DNA of 64,000 nt. Source: Heterobilharzia americana (taxonomy: Eukaryota; Platyhelminthes; Trematoda; Strigeidida; Schistosomatidae). The DNA lies in contig OX104131.1 of assembly GCA_944470555.2 (NCBI GenBank), positions 13,942,515-14,006,514 of the forward strand, written 5' to 3'. Position numbers and translations under genes: made by a program. A model generated the notes under the pieces. That model did no database searches. It saw only the letters and a program-made list of their open reading frames with translations, and had not been told where the DNA came from. Positions 48,815-62,168 of this stretch are shown in pieces. How positions within the stretch are numbered: position 1 is the stretch's first letter; each line of letters opens with the position of its first letter.

Positions 48815-49789
48815 CTTTAGTGAAAAAAAAATCAATAGTAGAACTAATTCAGCGAAATAATCAGATAAGAAAATGGTAAACTTAGGTCAAACTGCTGCTG
48901 CAGGGGGATTTAAGATACCAAACTGATATCCATTAGTTAAAACAATCCAAGTGAAATGGCTATTGATTGGTCAGAGTAATGAAAATGTGTTCATCCTTAA
49001 TAATGTCTAGAATTCACCGTTCGTTGCCGCCTTAATCATATTTTTTTCCTAACTAAAGTAATGAAAACTCCATCTGCAGAATAACATGACGTCATTCTAC
49101 CTCATAGAATCATCATAAGCCGTGTACAACAGGGAAAAACAAGTAAACAGTGACTGTAACGAACATTATTTCACTGCAAATAAAGCGTTTTAAGGTACTA
49201 GTTAAAGTATGATAGATCAGAAGAACAGTACACTTTGGAATACAACCAAGGTACAGGTAATAAATTCAATAAGACTGAATACATGTTACATAAGGCAAGG
49301 CGAGAAATGCTCATGAATGAGTAGTATAAGATTGGAAAAAACTAGATGTGGTTACATAATCATACTGGGATATCAACTCAGCTGAAAGATAAGTGAGACA
49401 AATTTCCTTAACAATAACAAATACCTTTTGTTCGTCTTACTTTTCTTTTTGTTCTATCATTTTGTAGGAATACTTGAACTGGTTCATATCTGTGTGACGA
49501 TTCACTTTGGTCTTTTTTAAGTCAGCTACTTCAGTATAGGTTTACGCAGTCAAATTTAATAGTCAAACAATAAAACAGACACTTTGAAAGTTCTACATAG
49601 CTAACTGAGATATCATTTTTTATTATAAACAGAAAAAACTAAAGAAAATCGGTACTGTGCAAATGTAATGCACTATTCAGACAAAATTTCATCCTGTAAT
49701 CATACATACCAAATTTATAAAAGGCATTGATAGTTGAAATAAGAATGGCAACTGTATCGTGGATTGACAGGAGCAGGAAATTGTAGACC
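48815..49789. other. Intron sequence
   Basis: No feature recognised. Confidence 0.5.
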
Positions 49790-49960
49790 ACTGAATTCAA
49801 ACTCATTGGCTGAATGGTTAACGCGATCGCCGTAAAACCTGAAGGTCCTGAGTTCGACACCTAGCCAGGTCGTAGGTGCGAACTGCTGAGGAGTCTCATA
49901 CTAGGACGAAATGGCTATTCAGTGCTGACCGGTTTTCAATGGTTTTTTAGCTAATATCAG
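49790..49960 (+). mobile_element. tRNA-headed SINE with hammerhead
   Basis: Plus-oriented copy of the 4933-5416 family. The head is 'ttggctgaatggttaacgcg' with B-box-like 'gagttcgacacc', and the tail is degenerate. The ribozyme at 49880-49925 has core CTGAGGA, stem II GTC/GAC with a weakened fourth pair, GAAA and stem I with one mismatch. Stem III is only partly self-complementary. Confidence 0.65.
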
Positions 49961-50002
49961 TTTGTAATGAATATTACCATAGACATAAAATACTCACTAA
50001 TC

Positions 50003-50009
<7 letters not shown>

Positions 50010-50037
<28 letters not shown>
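50010..50037. repeat. (TA)n microsatellite
   Basis: TA repeat with a single C interruption. Confidence 0.85.
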
Positions 50038-50814
50038 GTTTGGCTAAAAATAAACGAAAGTGCTCAGCAAAAGCTTAGCAATAAGCTAGTTATAGTTTCT
50101 GAGAGACGACGAAAAAATTGGTCACGAGTTTCCTTCGCATTTCGCTTTGTTCGCCTAGTTAGGTCGCATGGTTAACATGTGTTCCTCGAAGATCTGGTCA
50201 TTATCAACCTCAATATAACTAGTGATGATAGTTGAGTCAAGATAAATTACCCAATCATAAAATTATGGATTATCCATTACATCTGAGCCAAGTACCTTTA
50301 GTTTATGCACTTAGTTAGTTGAGATAGTTAGATCAACTAAGAGGGTAAACAAATAATTCAAACCCGCCTGCCATGAATCATCATGCATCATTTCATTTGG
50401 TCATGATAAAATAAAACACGCCATGAGACCACTAAGCTTGTTGGAAGTCATATTAGAATACTGGTCTTTACAAAGATTCTCCGTACACAAACAATCAATT
50501 TCACAATCTTAGTTACATTTACCTTAGCGTTTTCTGGAAAATGCTTACCTACTGCCCTCAACAAGCAGTTTTTCATTCTATAACAGTGAAAAAGCACAAT
50601 TTTCCTGGATAATATGACCTTAGTAAATTAATTGAGAATACATGAAATATTACTGTTACGCAGTGAAAGAAGAAGAAAAGCTCAGCACGAAGTTAGAATC
50701 TTTCCAAATTTACCTTACCAGCTACAGGTTGGTTACTGTTTATTAATATGCTTGTAATTCTCCGTTGTTTTACTGGATCTAATTTTTCGACCTCTGTTGG
50801 CATATGGGCTACCA

Positions 50815-50990
50815 TGCCTCAAGCTCATGACTCTGTGATATAGTGGATAACACCTTAACGTTTGAGTTGATGGGTAGGAGGTTCGAGTCACAGTGCGAAC
50901 AGCATCACTCGCTGGGGTGCTGATGAGTCCCGAATAGGGTGAAACGTGTTCTGGGATCTTCTGCTGGCCAAAACCGAGCGACTTACCATG
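50815..50990 (+). mobile_element. Smα-like SINE with hammerhead core
   Basis: Plus-oriented copy with A-box-like 'tgatatagtggataac', B-box 'ggttcgagtcac' and a hammerhead block at about 50911-50957. The core CTGATGA, a strong stem II (TCCC/GGG) and GAAA are present. The 5' side of stem I is shortened by a deletion, so cleavage is uncertain. Confidence 0.65.
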
Positions 50991-51379
50991 AAAAGTTAGT
51001 TATTTCAGGAAGTGTACATATTAACATTTGATGACTACGCAACGTTTTCATCACTAATGCTCGGTCTATTCAAAGCTATCAAGTCATTTCTTGAATAGAA
51101 TATCAAAAGGTGGAGCATTTCCATCGGGAATCTTATATTAATGTCAGCTGTTTCAATATTTGTCTCAGTACGAAAGTACAGTAGCATTCCAGAAACTCAA
51201 ATTTAGATTACTCAGACATATCACTTGCATAAAGTGAATGGTCACACTTGCTAGATTGCATAACAAAGCTATGTAAAGAAATCGTGATTTCTGAAATGCT
51301 AAATAAGAGCTCAGTGTTGAGAAATTGAAACTGGAGAGAAGCTTTTTTGTTGTTGAATAACTGAGACACATTATTTACT

Positions 51380-52110
51380 TCTTTATGCCTCAACTGACAG
51401 AGGACGTAATAGATGAAATGATAGTGAATGGTTTAGAACGTTTGCCACCTGAGATGTAGTACGAATTACTTCAGAGGGCCATAAACTACAACACTGGAAC
51501 TGCTAACAAACTAAACTTCTGTGCTTCGGTAAAGTTTACGTGAAAAGTTCGCAACTAAATGTCGAGCTACCCAATAATGAAATCAACATCTACAAAACAT
51601 GAAAGAAGGGAATTCGCTAAAGTCGCTAGTGACTAACAAGACAGTTGTAAAACTGATATCAGATAAAAGAATTAAAACCGTTGTCAGGAACAAAACAGAC
51701 TATATCAAAATGACAAAAGAACTACTCAACAACAAATGTGTTCATCAACCAGTTGACTGGAATCCACTTAAATAATTCTACAACCTCTTCTGTGTGCAGT
51801 TAACCGGTTCAACTGCTCCTCTAGAGCTACTTACATTGGACGTACAGTTAAGCTTGTCCGTCGTTCAGTCGCCGAACATCATCCTTCATGGTTAAGTAAG
51901 TGGCAAATCAGATTGATACGAAGCTCAATATTCTCTCGTATGACTGACACTGGTCATCGGGTCAATACTCATAACACATATAAAGTAATTTATCATATTC
52001 CTTCTAACCTCACCCATGTCTATGAGTTCTTTTATATACAGCGAAAGCCATTGGAATAATTGACCACTTGACATAACAATTCATTTTCGCCTCACTTCGT
52101 GTTAGTTACT
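51380..52110 (+). pseudogene. Internally deleted Penelope-like element remnant
   Basis: Pieces of the N-terminal RT region ('RAINYNTGTANKLNFCASV', 'VRNKTDYIKMTKELLNNK') are followed directly by a GIY-YIG-like region ('CSSRATYIGRTVKLVRRSV', 'IFSRMTDTGHRVN'). The catalytic RT core is absent, so most of the element has been deleted. Several frameshifts and stops are present. It lies in the intron between FN3 exons 6 and 7, on the opposite strand. Confidence 0.72.
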
Positions 52111-52719
52111 ACCATACAAAATATCAATCATACAACAACCTGTTTTAAATTTCACAAAATTATACTACTATAATTAATCTATGATTTAATTATTGCTTTA
52201 ATTAAGTGATCATTTATCACCCTCTTGATACTTTGAGACTGATAACCTGTTATTAAACAACTCTCATCAGTAGAATGGTTTCTAATTCTGCATTTTGAAA
52301 CTGCTATATATTCCTGTATGGCTGTAGATGAGGAACTAAATGAAAAGGAATATTTCTTGGCTCATACTGTTCATTCTACAACTAGATCGAAAGAAAACTC
52401 AAGAATATATTAATAGTTGACCAAATTACAGAAGAAGGATAGTGTCGAATGAAAACAAACTCATAAGTCCTATCGAGGGTAAAATAAACTTCGAACTAAT
52501 TATTGTATAATTTATTCACATTCAAAACATACCCATTATATCATAGAACAAATACTTCAGCAAGACGAATACTTTTCAACCAGTTTATTTTCGAAGAAAT
52601 ATAGTTGGACATCTGAATGTATGCTTAAACCTTTCCATTCTTTATTCACTGTTTGTGTGGTTGTTTTGATAAAATGTTACGTTTCAAATTCGGAATATAT
52701 AGAAATCAGTGAGAATATG
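52111..52719. other. Intron sequence
   Basis: No feature recognised. Confidence 0.5.
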
Positions 52720-53400
52720 TGGAAGGTATGAGGGTCATTCATTGATTTCAGGGATTCGCAAAAGATTCTGAATCTCTTTAAGTACTATTTTCCATCATTG
52801 GAGTTTACAATTGAAAGACGGAAAGATTCTAAAAATTTACGCCTACATGTTCTACTGACAAGAAGACATGATAGTATATTGAAGACGTTCATGTTGAGAA
52901 AACTAACGTGGAGTGAGCGGTTGACGAACTTCTACAGCTGGATCCCACTAACCATAAAAGGCAAACTTATTGGCACTCGCTGTTCACAATACCATGAAAT
53001 TTGTTCTGTAGACTTCATAGAAGAGAAACTAAGCTCTTGAAATACGCCCGTTTTAAAAATGGATACCCGTTTCGTTTCATTGAGAAAGATATGAAACATA
53101 AGGACACTTTAACTATCACCAACAGTGTTTCCAAGATGATATCATTCTTGAGTTTAGGACTGAAGAAAGAGACTGTTGAGGATATTCTGAAAAACCACAA
53201 CACGCCTCATGCAATAAACCTTAAGACAACTTATCACAGTACCCCTCTAATATACCTCACTATGAAGGATAAATTACCAGGACTGACCATTTCAATGTAC
53301 GTTTATCAGTTCATTTTCTTCTGTGGAGCCAGATATACAGGTCATCCGTTCATCGCATTTCAGAACATCTCCTAGTAGGGTTTAGTAGAAAACAACAGAG
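52720..53400 (+). pseudogene. Penelope-like element remnant (second copy in this intron)
   Basis: 'LEFTIERRKDSKNLR', 'WSERLTNFYSWIPLTIKG', 'KNGYPFRFIEKDMKHKD' and 'FCGARYTGHPFIAF' correspond to the end of the Penelope-like RT, the linker and the start of the GIY-YIG endonuclease. Two overlapping frames (52798-53040 and 53001-53375) show at least one frameshift. It resembles the 32285-33350 remnant more than the 44612-46770 one. Confidence 0.75.
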
Positions 53401-53749
53401 ATCAGTCAACTCATGTATTTTACAACAGTTGGTTGGGACATTCAATTTGTAGTACCTCATTCAGTATTACTAACAAAATACAACCAAACCTTCCTCAATG
53501 TTTGCGTCTCTATTTAGTATATATTGGTAAAGCTCTGGCAATTTATAGCTTGAAGTCAGATCTATGCATACAAAAGTAATTCGTTAAATGTTGCTTGTAC
53601 CGTAATCCAAACATGGTTAACTCATGAGGCATCTGAATATCTTGAATATCAATTATTCTCATGTCAAGTTGTCTTTGAAGTCACTGTGTTTTTGATTTTA
53701 AATCTATTTTGTTTCACACTACTAATAAGATTATTCAGTTTAAGGTTAT

Positions 53750-53897
53750 TTGAGGGATTTTATTTATCTCAAGCGAGCATTCACCACGGACTGATATCAA
53801 TATAAGACGCGTTAAAAACCTAGGAGTACTGAAAAGCTGTTTCAGTCTAGTATGGTACTCCTCAGTAGTACTCACTCACAACCCATGACCTGGTCAT
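53750..53897 (-). mobile_element. Degenerate SINE 3' fragment with hammerhead remnant
   Basis: Minus-oriented piece of the 4933-5416 family. The minus strand reads 'actgaggagtaccatactag' followed by 'actgaaacagct'. The core CTGAGGA remains, but stems I and II are mismatched. Confidence 0.6.
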
Positions 53898-55892
53898 CAT
53901 CACTGTTGAGTCTTCTTTTTATTTACATTTCTTGGTTACCACTCATTTCACATGAACCTAGTTCAAACTGATCTTATTGAAATAGTGTTGCATATTACCA
54001 TAATATTCGCTTAAAAGCCTAATGTATAACACTAATTACACAAACATCTTCCAAGTGTTTCCACTCATTTCTATATATTTTGCAAAATGTTTATCCTGCT
54101 AACAAAACCATATATTGATTTTTAAATGTAACATCTTGTCAAAAACAAACAAATAATCAGTAAATAAATGAAAATTTTAATACCTACATACATATATACG
54201 ATTGTATATCCTTTCGAAAATAAATTCGTTGAAATGCATTACCTTTGTAAAAATTATTTGTTCGATATAATTTATGAGCATAAATTTTAATGTCTAAAAA
54301 GTGTGCCAGACCTAATTCTATTTGTACAGGTTAACAATAAGTTATCGATGATGGAATTGTTATGTCAAGTGACTGAGGTCAGTGTTACATACTATTTGAC
54401 TAGTAGTTAGGTTGAATTGAAATCATTTTACTTTGGTACTGATTCTAAATGAGCTATACAAGTGACAGTTATCATGTATAAGTTATTTGAACATGTATGT
54501 TGGATTTGTCTGTGAAATACTATACGAAAAATCCAATGGTTGTTACTATTTACTTAAAATAAATAAGAGGGAAAACTGAATTATTCAACAGTTTCTACGA
54601 TGATCAGCTGATTTCTTCTATATATCTAGTAGAGTACTAGGTGTTTATTATGATATGATGCTCGTGTATGAAGGTTTATCAACGTGACCATAAAATGAAT
54701 GTATCATATCTGTATACAGAGAGGTGTTGGCCAGAGTATACGTAAACTTCAAGTCTTCTACTAGTTGACATTCATCAACAGATCTATCGATTAACCATCT
54801 TGAATTCTCAAGCAGTGTCGAGAGAGTATCAGATAAAAAAACAAAATATAATATCAAACCACCTGTATTGTAGAATGACTTTCTTTCTTTGCTAACAAAT
54901 CTATACCTAATCTTAAAATTGTCCAAAAGTCGGTTATTTAACGCTGAAGAGATGTTAGGAAGAAATATGGTCAAACACCTGTAGGTACTCATGTCATCTA
55001 CCATCAATGAACATTTTTCAAAGCCTTAGAACAGAAACACCAAGGCAAAATAAAGAAACATAAAACAGGAAAACAAGACGAGGTTTACAATGAATCGTCA
55101 TGCTTCATTTCAATAAATAAAAGTGGAAAATGGAACTATACAAATTCACAAGTGGTTAAAAGTCATCCAAAAACATGGCGCTTCACTAGGTTTTTCTGAA
55201 TATGGAAATGTAACTATGTGATTTTAATTGCATTCACTTCAGTAGTTTGCCAAAGACGAAATCAAATTGCCTAGTGATTTTGGTTTTTTATATTGTAAGT
55301 TAGTGAAAAGAAGCGAACCTAAATGAAACTGAATAAAATAGGTTACAGTCTTCATGAATCTGAATTTCCATTGAAATCATCTACTCCCTACAAACCAAGG
55401 ATTAATCAAGACCTTTTAAAAACATGCAGATAACTCTAAAGATATTTTCAGTGCCTGTTAAAACAACATCGTAAGACAGAGAATTAATTATTTAACTAAT
55501 GCATCTCTACACGATACCTGTGACTGTTTACTAAGTTGCGGGTGAAACTTAATGTGTAAGAGTCTGTGATACTATCCGCTTGCAGACAGGGTTTGAACTC
55601 AGGATACTTTGGTTGAAAGCTTAGTACTTGAACTAACTAATCACGAGACAAAAACTAGAAATATACAGATTATGTTGCAAAAAATATGGAATTATGATCA
55701 TTTCTGATCGTAAGATAACACACAATAGAGATAAATTGAATAGTAAGGAAGAGTTGACTGCTTTTAGTCACTTTACGAGAAATATTTCAATCTTTCACAT
55801 ATATCTGCATAAATCGTTTGTCATATGTTGACCAAGAGACAGTAAAGTTTGATTTTATTGTACGGAGTAAATAAAAATTACAATCAACTTAC
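53898..55892. other. Intron sequence
   Basis: A minus-strand frame of 119 codons at 54648-55007 has no recognised motif and lacks convincing splice signals. Nothing else was seen. Confidence 0.45.
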
Positions 55893-56198
55893 TACTTGGA
55901 TATGTAATTACTGTGATTGGATATGATGCATTACTGTATATACCATAAGATGAATCAATAGATTTCATATAAACTGTATAATTTGTGCCAGGTATAAGTG
56001 AAGTGATATTACACATATTTAATTGATTTGAAGCGACAATGAATTCCTTGTAAATGTTATTCGTATCACAATTGAGATAAATATACACCAAATAATTATT
56101 GATTACAAAAGCTGAATCTTGTTCTGATATCGTCCATTTTAGACTAAACCAATTAGGATTGATATTAACAGCGGATAAATTTATTGGTGGTTTCGGCC
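55893..56198 (-). CDS. FN3 domain exon 6
   Basis: 306-bp minus-strand exon, phase 1-1, from acceptor 'attttttaccag' to donor GTA|GTAAGT. It encodes a 102-residue FN3 domain: 'PPINLSAVNINPNWFSLKW', 'VINNYLVYIYLNCDTNN', then 'LIPGTNYTVYMKSIDSSYG' and 'VITYPS'. The first extra Cys is shifted by several residues (in 'LNCDTNN') compared with the other domains, while the second is retained ('NMCNITS'). It is the first diverged domain after the tandem array and joins in frame to exon 5 at 58123. Confidence 0.9.
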
Positions 56199-57630
56199 CT
56201 GGTAAAAAATAGAACATTAAGAGTTATAAAATGATCTGTTTTTTATAAATAATTACAAATAATGCACTAAGCATCCAGACGAGGAGAGAACAATATAGAA
56301 CTTCAGGCAAAAAATACACTGGTGAAAAGCCAAAAAAAAACTGACACAAAAAGAAAAATGATAGAGTAAATAAAAAGGTTATCAGACAAACAAGTGTAAA
56401 TAAACACGAAAAAAAGCCAGAAACTCATAAATTGGGGGGGGGGAAAAAAGTGACTATATTTGGTGGCTATTAGTTGATTTTTAGGCATATCAGTAATTTC
56501 GCCTCACGCTTGATTCAATAAAATTGAATACTGACTTCACAAAATGCCACCAGATCTTAATCGTAACATTTTATAATTTCATATAAGTTAGCCGTACTTC
56601 AACTAATACCGAAAAATTGATTTCACAGTGATTATACCCCACTTGAATTATATTCAAGAACTTGGGTTAGAATAAGTTGGCAATATCATCAACTTACATA
56701 TCCTGCTTATTCTTTTGTTTAATACTGGACTACAACGTTACCCTATGAAAGTTACCATTCCAAAAGTTACTTTGAAAACGGTAGAAAGAAACAATCACTT
56801 CTTGACGTCACCTTTGACATTAATACATAATAGCTATGTGTGGAAAAAGTGAGACACTACACACTCTTTTCCAAATAATGCGATAAATTTACCCATAAAA
56901 TAGTAATAACCGAACTGTTATTAACCACTTTTCTTATATTCTAGGAAAAATAACTGGTCAATTAACAGACCAAAATATCTTGTACTACTAGTTATCGAAA
57001 AAGCTCACTACAATCAATATCAAAACGAAGCAAAAATTCTTTGCTCAATAATAAGAAATAAATTGTATAGTCCTGCGTCATCAATACTGTACAATGGATT
57101 TTGTGTTTGCAAAGAGGTTAGTAAAGATAAAATAACTAATTATTGACATAATATCCATCCATAAGGATCATATAAAATATGCGCCGATAGAAAGTTCCAA
57201 AAGATATTAGTCCATACAGCAGATGTATCCCAATCTAGCAAAGGATGCAGCCGAAATATCACTTCAATATAACTAGCCCACTAAGCAACATAATTCATCA
57301 TGAAAAAAGTATTCAATGCTCCAAAACTGACAACAGCAATGGTCACTCGAAACGCTTAAAAAGCAAAAAAAAATTATACACCATAACCAACACCGAAAAA
57401 CAAAGAGCAAGGAACACAAATAAATCAACCGAAAGAAATCATCAAATGCAAAAAAGTACCTCCAAAAAAAACAAAAATAAAATCAAAACGACTCAAAAAA
57501 AAAGCGAAAAAAAGCCACAGATTAAAAGTAAAGACAAGAGAAGGATTAAAACAAACACAAACATAAGAGCAACATAAGCCTATAAAAAACAAATAAAAGA
57601 TAACAAAATTTCAGAAAAAAACCAATGCAA
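56199..57630. other. Intron sequence with poly-G run and A-rich block
   Basis: A run of 10 G lies at 56434-56443. From about 57250 to 57625 the plus strand is very A-rich; its Lys/Asn/Thr-rich frame of 110 codons is a low-complexity artefact. The A-rich block ends where the tandem array begins. Confidence 0.55.
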
Positions 57631-58122
57631 CATGAATTGATACCCCATTAAATACTTTCCAACACTCAGTCAGTATCAACATGATACACGGTATCGATGC
57701 ACAACAGTGGAAGTTACCACACCTCACTCACATCTGCTCATCAAGATGCAAGACAACAAGGAGAAAGTCGAACGTAGGCAAGTAATATGATCGGAACTCA
57801 TGGGAAGCTGTAAGAAAACCAGATGGCCTACAGCCAATAAAGAAATGCGATATAGCAGTTTATGTGACATCGAGAGATACTAGCACACACACACCACTCT
57901 GACTGACTCTTCGTGTTCATAACAACACATTACTCTCGGTTTATTGCCGAAATGTTGACGTGTTCTCAGAGTTGCATTGTCACTGTTATTACCATTGGTG
58001 AGCTTCCAGAAACAATACTACCAGAGAAGACTGTCACACAAGTCTCCTCTCTGTTATCAACAAACAATGAATAGTCATCAGAAGCTGTGCAAAATCTCCT
58101 TCTCATTGACAAGTAAACTCAC

Positions 58123-58425
58123 CTGAAGGGTAAGTAAAGGCAGCAATCGTTTCAGATGCATTACTATGTAGTCCATACACTGAATCTTCGGATTGCATAT
58201 ACAACACATACTGTCTACCAGGTATCAACGCTGTCACACGGAATTCGCTCGATCCATTACAAACTTGATACTCGTCAAATGTTCCCATCACATCGAGTGA
58301 TTCACGCTTGTATACTCGATAGCAGGTGACATTGAAAGCTGGGTGTTGTGTTGGATTGGTCCATTTCAGTGTGAGTTGATTGGGTGAGATTTGCGTGACT
58401 GACAGATTTGTGGGTGCATTCGGAC
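58123..58425 (-). CDS. FN3 domain exon 5 (array copy 1)
   Basis: 303-bp minus-strand exon, phase 1-1, from acceptor 'ctctttatcacag' to donor CAG|GTGAGT. It encodes a complete 101-residue FN3 domain: 'PNAPTNLSVTQISPNQLTL' with 'KWTNP', strand C 'NVTCYRVYKRE', then 'VCNGSSEFRVTALIPGRQY' and 'VLYMQSEDSVYGLHSNAS', ending 'AFTYPSG'. There are four N-glycosylation sequons (NLS, NVT, NGS, NAS) and two Cys, probably a disulfide between neighbouring strands. Because the exon is phase-symmetric, array copies join to each other and to exon 6 without a frameshift. The translated product matches FN3 receptor ectodomains, not an enzyme. Confidence 0.92.
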
Positions 58426-59370
58426 CTGTGATAAAGAGAAAATACTATTTAACATACCTATTGTGATGCAACATGCATAATATTATCGTCATGAGTATTT
58501 GGAGTGCGCAGAAGGTGAGTCAAATGCAAAGTGAGAATGCCAATAACTCACTAAAAACAAGTTGATTGCTTTGTAACCACTTCAACACCACCACTGTACA
58601 ACATACACACGAGAAGAACGCGCCACATCAAACAACGTGACAACATCATTCAGATATCAAGAAAGATGGTGATCAGGGGAATCAGAATGATCAGAGATGG
58701 GGAAACACTTACACAAAACGTATTCAAAAGTCATATGTACTTTTGTTTTGGTTTCCTACTCGTCTGATGATGTCTCGAAACACCACGTTGCGCAGACTCT
58801 TCCAATTCGCCTAGCGAGTCGTTACGAAACAACAAACGACCATCGAACACTATGATTCTTCACCCCACGGGTATGCATCATGAACTGATGACCTATTAAA
58901 TACTTCCCAACACTCAGTCAGTATCAACATGATACACGGTATCGATGCACAACAGTGGAAGTTACCACACCTCACTCACATCTGCTCATCAAGATGCAAG
59001 ACAACAAGGAGAAAGTCGAACGTAGGCAAGTAATATGATCGGAACTCATGGGAAGCTGTAAGAAAACCAGATGGCCTACAGCCAATAAAGAAATGCGATA
59101 TAGCAGTTTATGTGACATCGAGAGATACTAGCACACACACACCACTCTGACTGACTCTTCGTGTTCATAACAACACATTACTCTCGGTTTATTGCCGAAA
59201 TGTTGACGTGTTCTCTGAGTTGCATTGTCACTGTTATTACCATTGGTGAGCTTCCAGAAACAATACTACCAGAGAAGACTGTCACACAAGCCTCCTCTCT
59301 GTTATCAACAAACAATGAATAGTCATCAGAAGCTGTGCAAAATCTCCTTCTCATTGACAAGTAAACTCAC

Positions 59371-59673
59371 CTGAAGGGTAAGTAAAGGCAGCAATCGTTT
59401 CAGATGCATTACTATGTAGTCCATACACTGAATCTTCGGATTGCATATACAACACATACTGTCTACCAGGTATCAACGCTGTCACACGGAATTCGCTCGA
59501 TCCATTACAAACTTGATACTCGTCAAATGTTCCCATCACATCGAGTGATTCACGCTTGTATACTCGATAGCAGGTGACATTGAAAGCTGGGTGTTGTGTT
59601 GGATTGGTCCATTTCAGTGTGAGTTGATTGGGTGAGATTTGCGTGACTGACAGATTTGTGGGTGCATTCGGAC
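59371..59673 (-). CDS. FN3 domain exon 4 (array copy 2)
   Basis: Same exon as at 58123-58425, 1248 bp further on, with the same splice sites and phase and no coding difference seen. The following intron carries the C-type variant at 59291 and T at 59216, unlike copy 1. Confidence 0.92.
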
Positions 59674-60618
59674 CTGTGATAAAGAGAAAATACTATTTAA
59701 CATACCTATTGTGATGCAACATGCATAATATTATCGTCATGAGTATTTGGAGTGCGCAGAAGGTGAGTCAAATGCAAAGTGAGAATGCCAATAACTCACT
59801 AAAAACAAGTTGATTGCTTTGTAACCACTTCAACACCACCACTGTACAACATACACACGAGAAGAACGCGCCACATCAAACAACGTGACAACATCATTCA
59901 GATATCAAGAAAGATGGTGATCAGGGGAATCAGAATGATCAGAGATGGGGAAACACTTACACAAAACGTATTCAAAAGTCATATGTACTTTTGTTTTGGT
60001 TTCCTACTCGTCTGATGATGTCTCGAAACACCGCGTTGCGCAGACTCTTCCAATTCGCCTAGCGAGTCGTTACGAAACAACAAACGACCATCGAACACTA
60101 TGATTCTTCACCCCACGGGTATGCATCATGAACTGATGACCTATTAAATACTTCCCAACACTCAGTCAGTATCAACATGATACACGGTATCGATGCACAA
60201 CAGTGGAAGTTACCACACCTCACTCACATCTGCTCATCAAGATGCAAGACAACAAGGAGAAAGTCGAACGTAGGCAAGTAATATGATCGGAACTCATGGG
60301 AAGCTGTAAGAAAACCAGATGGCCTACAGCCAATAAAGAAATGCGATATAGCAGTTTATGTGACATCGAGAGATACTAGCACACACACACCACTCTGACT
60401 GACTCTTCGTGTTCATAACAACACATTACTCTCGGTTTATTGCCGAAATGTTGACGTGTTCTCTGAGTTGCATTGTCACTGTTATTACCATTGGTGAGCT
60501 TCCAGAAACAATACTACCAGAGAAGACTGTCACACAAGCCTCCTCTCTGTTATCAACAAACAATGAATAGTCATCAGAAGCTGTGCAAAATCTCCTTCTC
60601 ATTGACAAGTAAACTCAC

Positions 60619-60921
60619 CTGAAGGGTAAGTAAAGGCAGCAATCGTTTCAGATGCATTACTATGTAGTCCATACACTGAATCTTCGGATTGCATATACAA
60701 CACATACTGTCTACCAGGTATCAACGCTGTCACACGGAATTCGCTCGATCCATTACAAACTTGATACTCGTCAAATGTTCCCATCACATCGAGTGATTCA
60801 CGCTTGTATACTCGATAGCAGGTGACATTGAAAGCTGGGTGTTGTGTTGGATTGGTCCATTTCAGTGTGAGTTGATTGGGTGAGATTTGCGTGACTGACA
60901 GATTTGTGGGTGCATTCGGAC
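60619..60921 (-). CDS. FN3 domain exon 3 (array copy 3)
   Basis: Identical to the other array exons by eye, with the same acceptor, donor and 1-1 phase. The intron upstream of it in transcript order (higher coordinates) has lost one A near 61047, giving the only 1247-bp spacing. Confidence 0.92.
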
Positions 60922-61865
60922 CTGTGATAAAGAGAAAATACTATTTAACATACCTATTGTGATGCAACATGCATAATATTATCGTCATGAGTATTTGGAG
61001 TGCGCAGAAGGTGAGTCAAATGCAAAGTGAGAATGCCAATAACTCACTAAAACAAGTTGATTGCTTTGTAACCACTTCAACACCACCACTGTACAACATA
61101 CACACGAGAAGAACGCGCCACATCAAACAACGTGACAACATCATTCAGATATCAAGAAAGATGGTGATCAGGGGAATCAGAATGATCAGAGATGGGGAAA
61201 CACTTACACAAAACGTATTCAAAAGTCATATGTACTTTTGTTTTGGTTTCCTACTCGTCTGATGATGTCTCGAAACACCGCGTTGCGCAGACTCTTCCAA
61301 TTCGCCTAGCGAGTCGTTACGAAACAACAAACGACCATCGAACACTATGATTCTTCACCCCACGGGTATGCATCATGAACTGATGACCTATTAAATACTT
61401 CCCAACACTCAGTCAGTATCAACATGATACACGGTATCGATGCACAACAGTGGAAGTTACCACACCTCACTCACATCTGCTCATCAAGATGCAAGACAAC
61501 AAGGAGAAAGTCGAACGTAGGCAAGTAATATGATCGGAACTCATGGGAAGCTGTAAGAAAACCAGATGGCCTACAGCCAATAAAGAAATGCGATATAGCA
61601 GTTTATGTGACATCGAGAGATACTAGCACACACACACCACTCTGACTGACTCTTCGTGTTCATAACAACACATTACTCTCGGTTTATTGCCGAAATGTTG
61701 ACGTGTTCTCTGAGTTGCATTGTCACTGTTATTACCATTGGTGAGCTTCCAGAAACAATACTACCAGAGAAGACTGTCACACAAGCCTCCTCTCTGTTAT
61801 CAACAAACAATGAATAGTCATCAGAAGCTGTGCAAAATCTCCTTCTCATTGACAAGTAAACTCAC

Positions 61866-62168
61866 CTGAAGGGTAAGTAAAGGCAGCAATCGTTTCAGAT
61901 GCATTACTATGTAGTCCATACACTGAATCTTCGGATTGCATATACAACACATACTGTCTACCAGGTATCAACGCTGTCACACGGAATTCGCTCGATCCAT
62001 TACAAACTTGATACTCGTCAAATGTTCCCATCACATCGAGTGATTCACGCTTGTATACTCGATAGCAGGTGACATTGAAAGCTGGGTGTTGTGTTGGATT
62101 GGTCCATTTCAGTGTGAGTTGATTGGGTGAGATTTGCGTGACTGACAGATTTGTGGGTGCATTCGGAC
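61866..62168 (-). CDS. FN3 domain exon 2 (array copy 4)
   Basis: Identical to the other array exons by eye, with the same splice sites and phase. Its flanking intron carries A at 62528, a variant shared only with copy 1 (58785). Confidence 0.92.

Noticed and set aside
54648..55007. 119-codon minus-strand frame
   Set aside because: No known motif, does not resemble FN3, and no phase-compatible splice sites were seen, although it is on the gene's strand.
57245..57577. 110-codon plus-strand frame rich in Lys, Asn and Thr
   Set aside because: Low-complexity A-rich sequence gives an open frame by chance; no motif, start context or splice support.
59178..61855. Repeated 60-codon minus-strand frames between array exons (59178-59360, 60426-60608, 61673-61855)
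   Set aside because: They lie in the intron after each FN3 exon donor and are broken by a stop in copies 1 and 5. Their identity simply follows from the tandem repeat.
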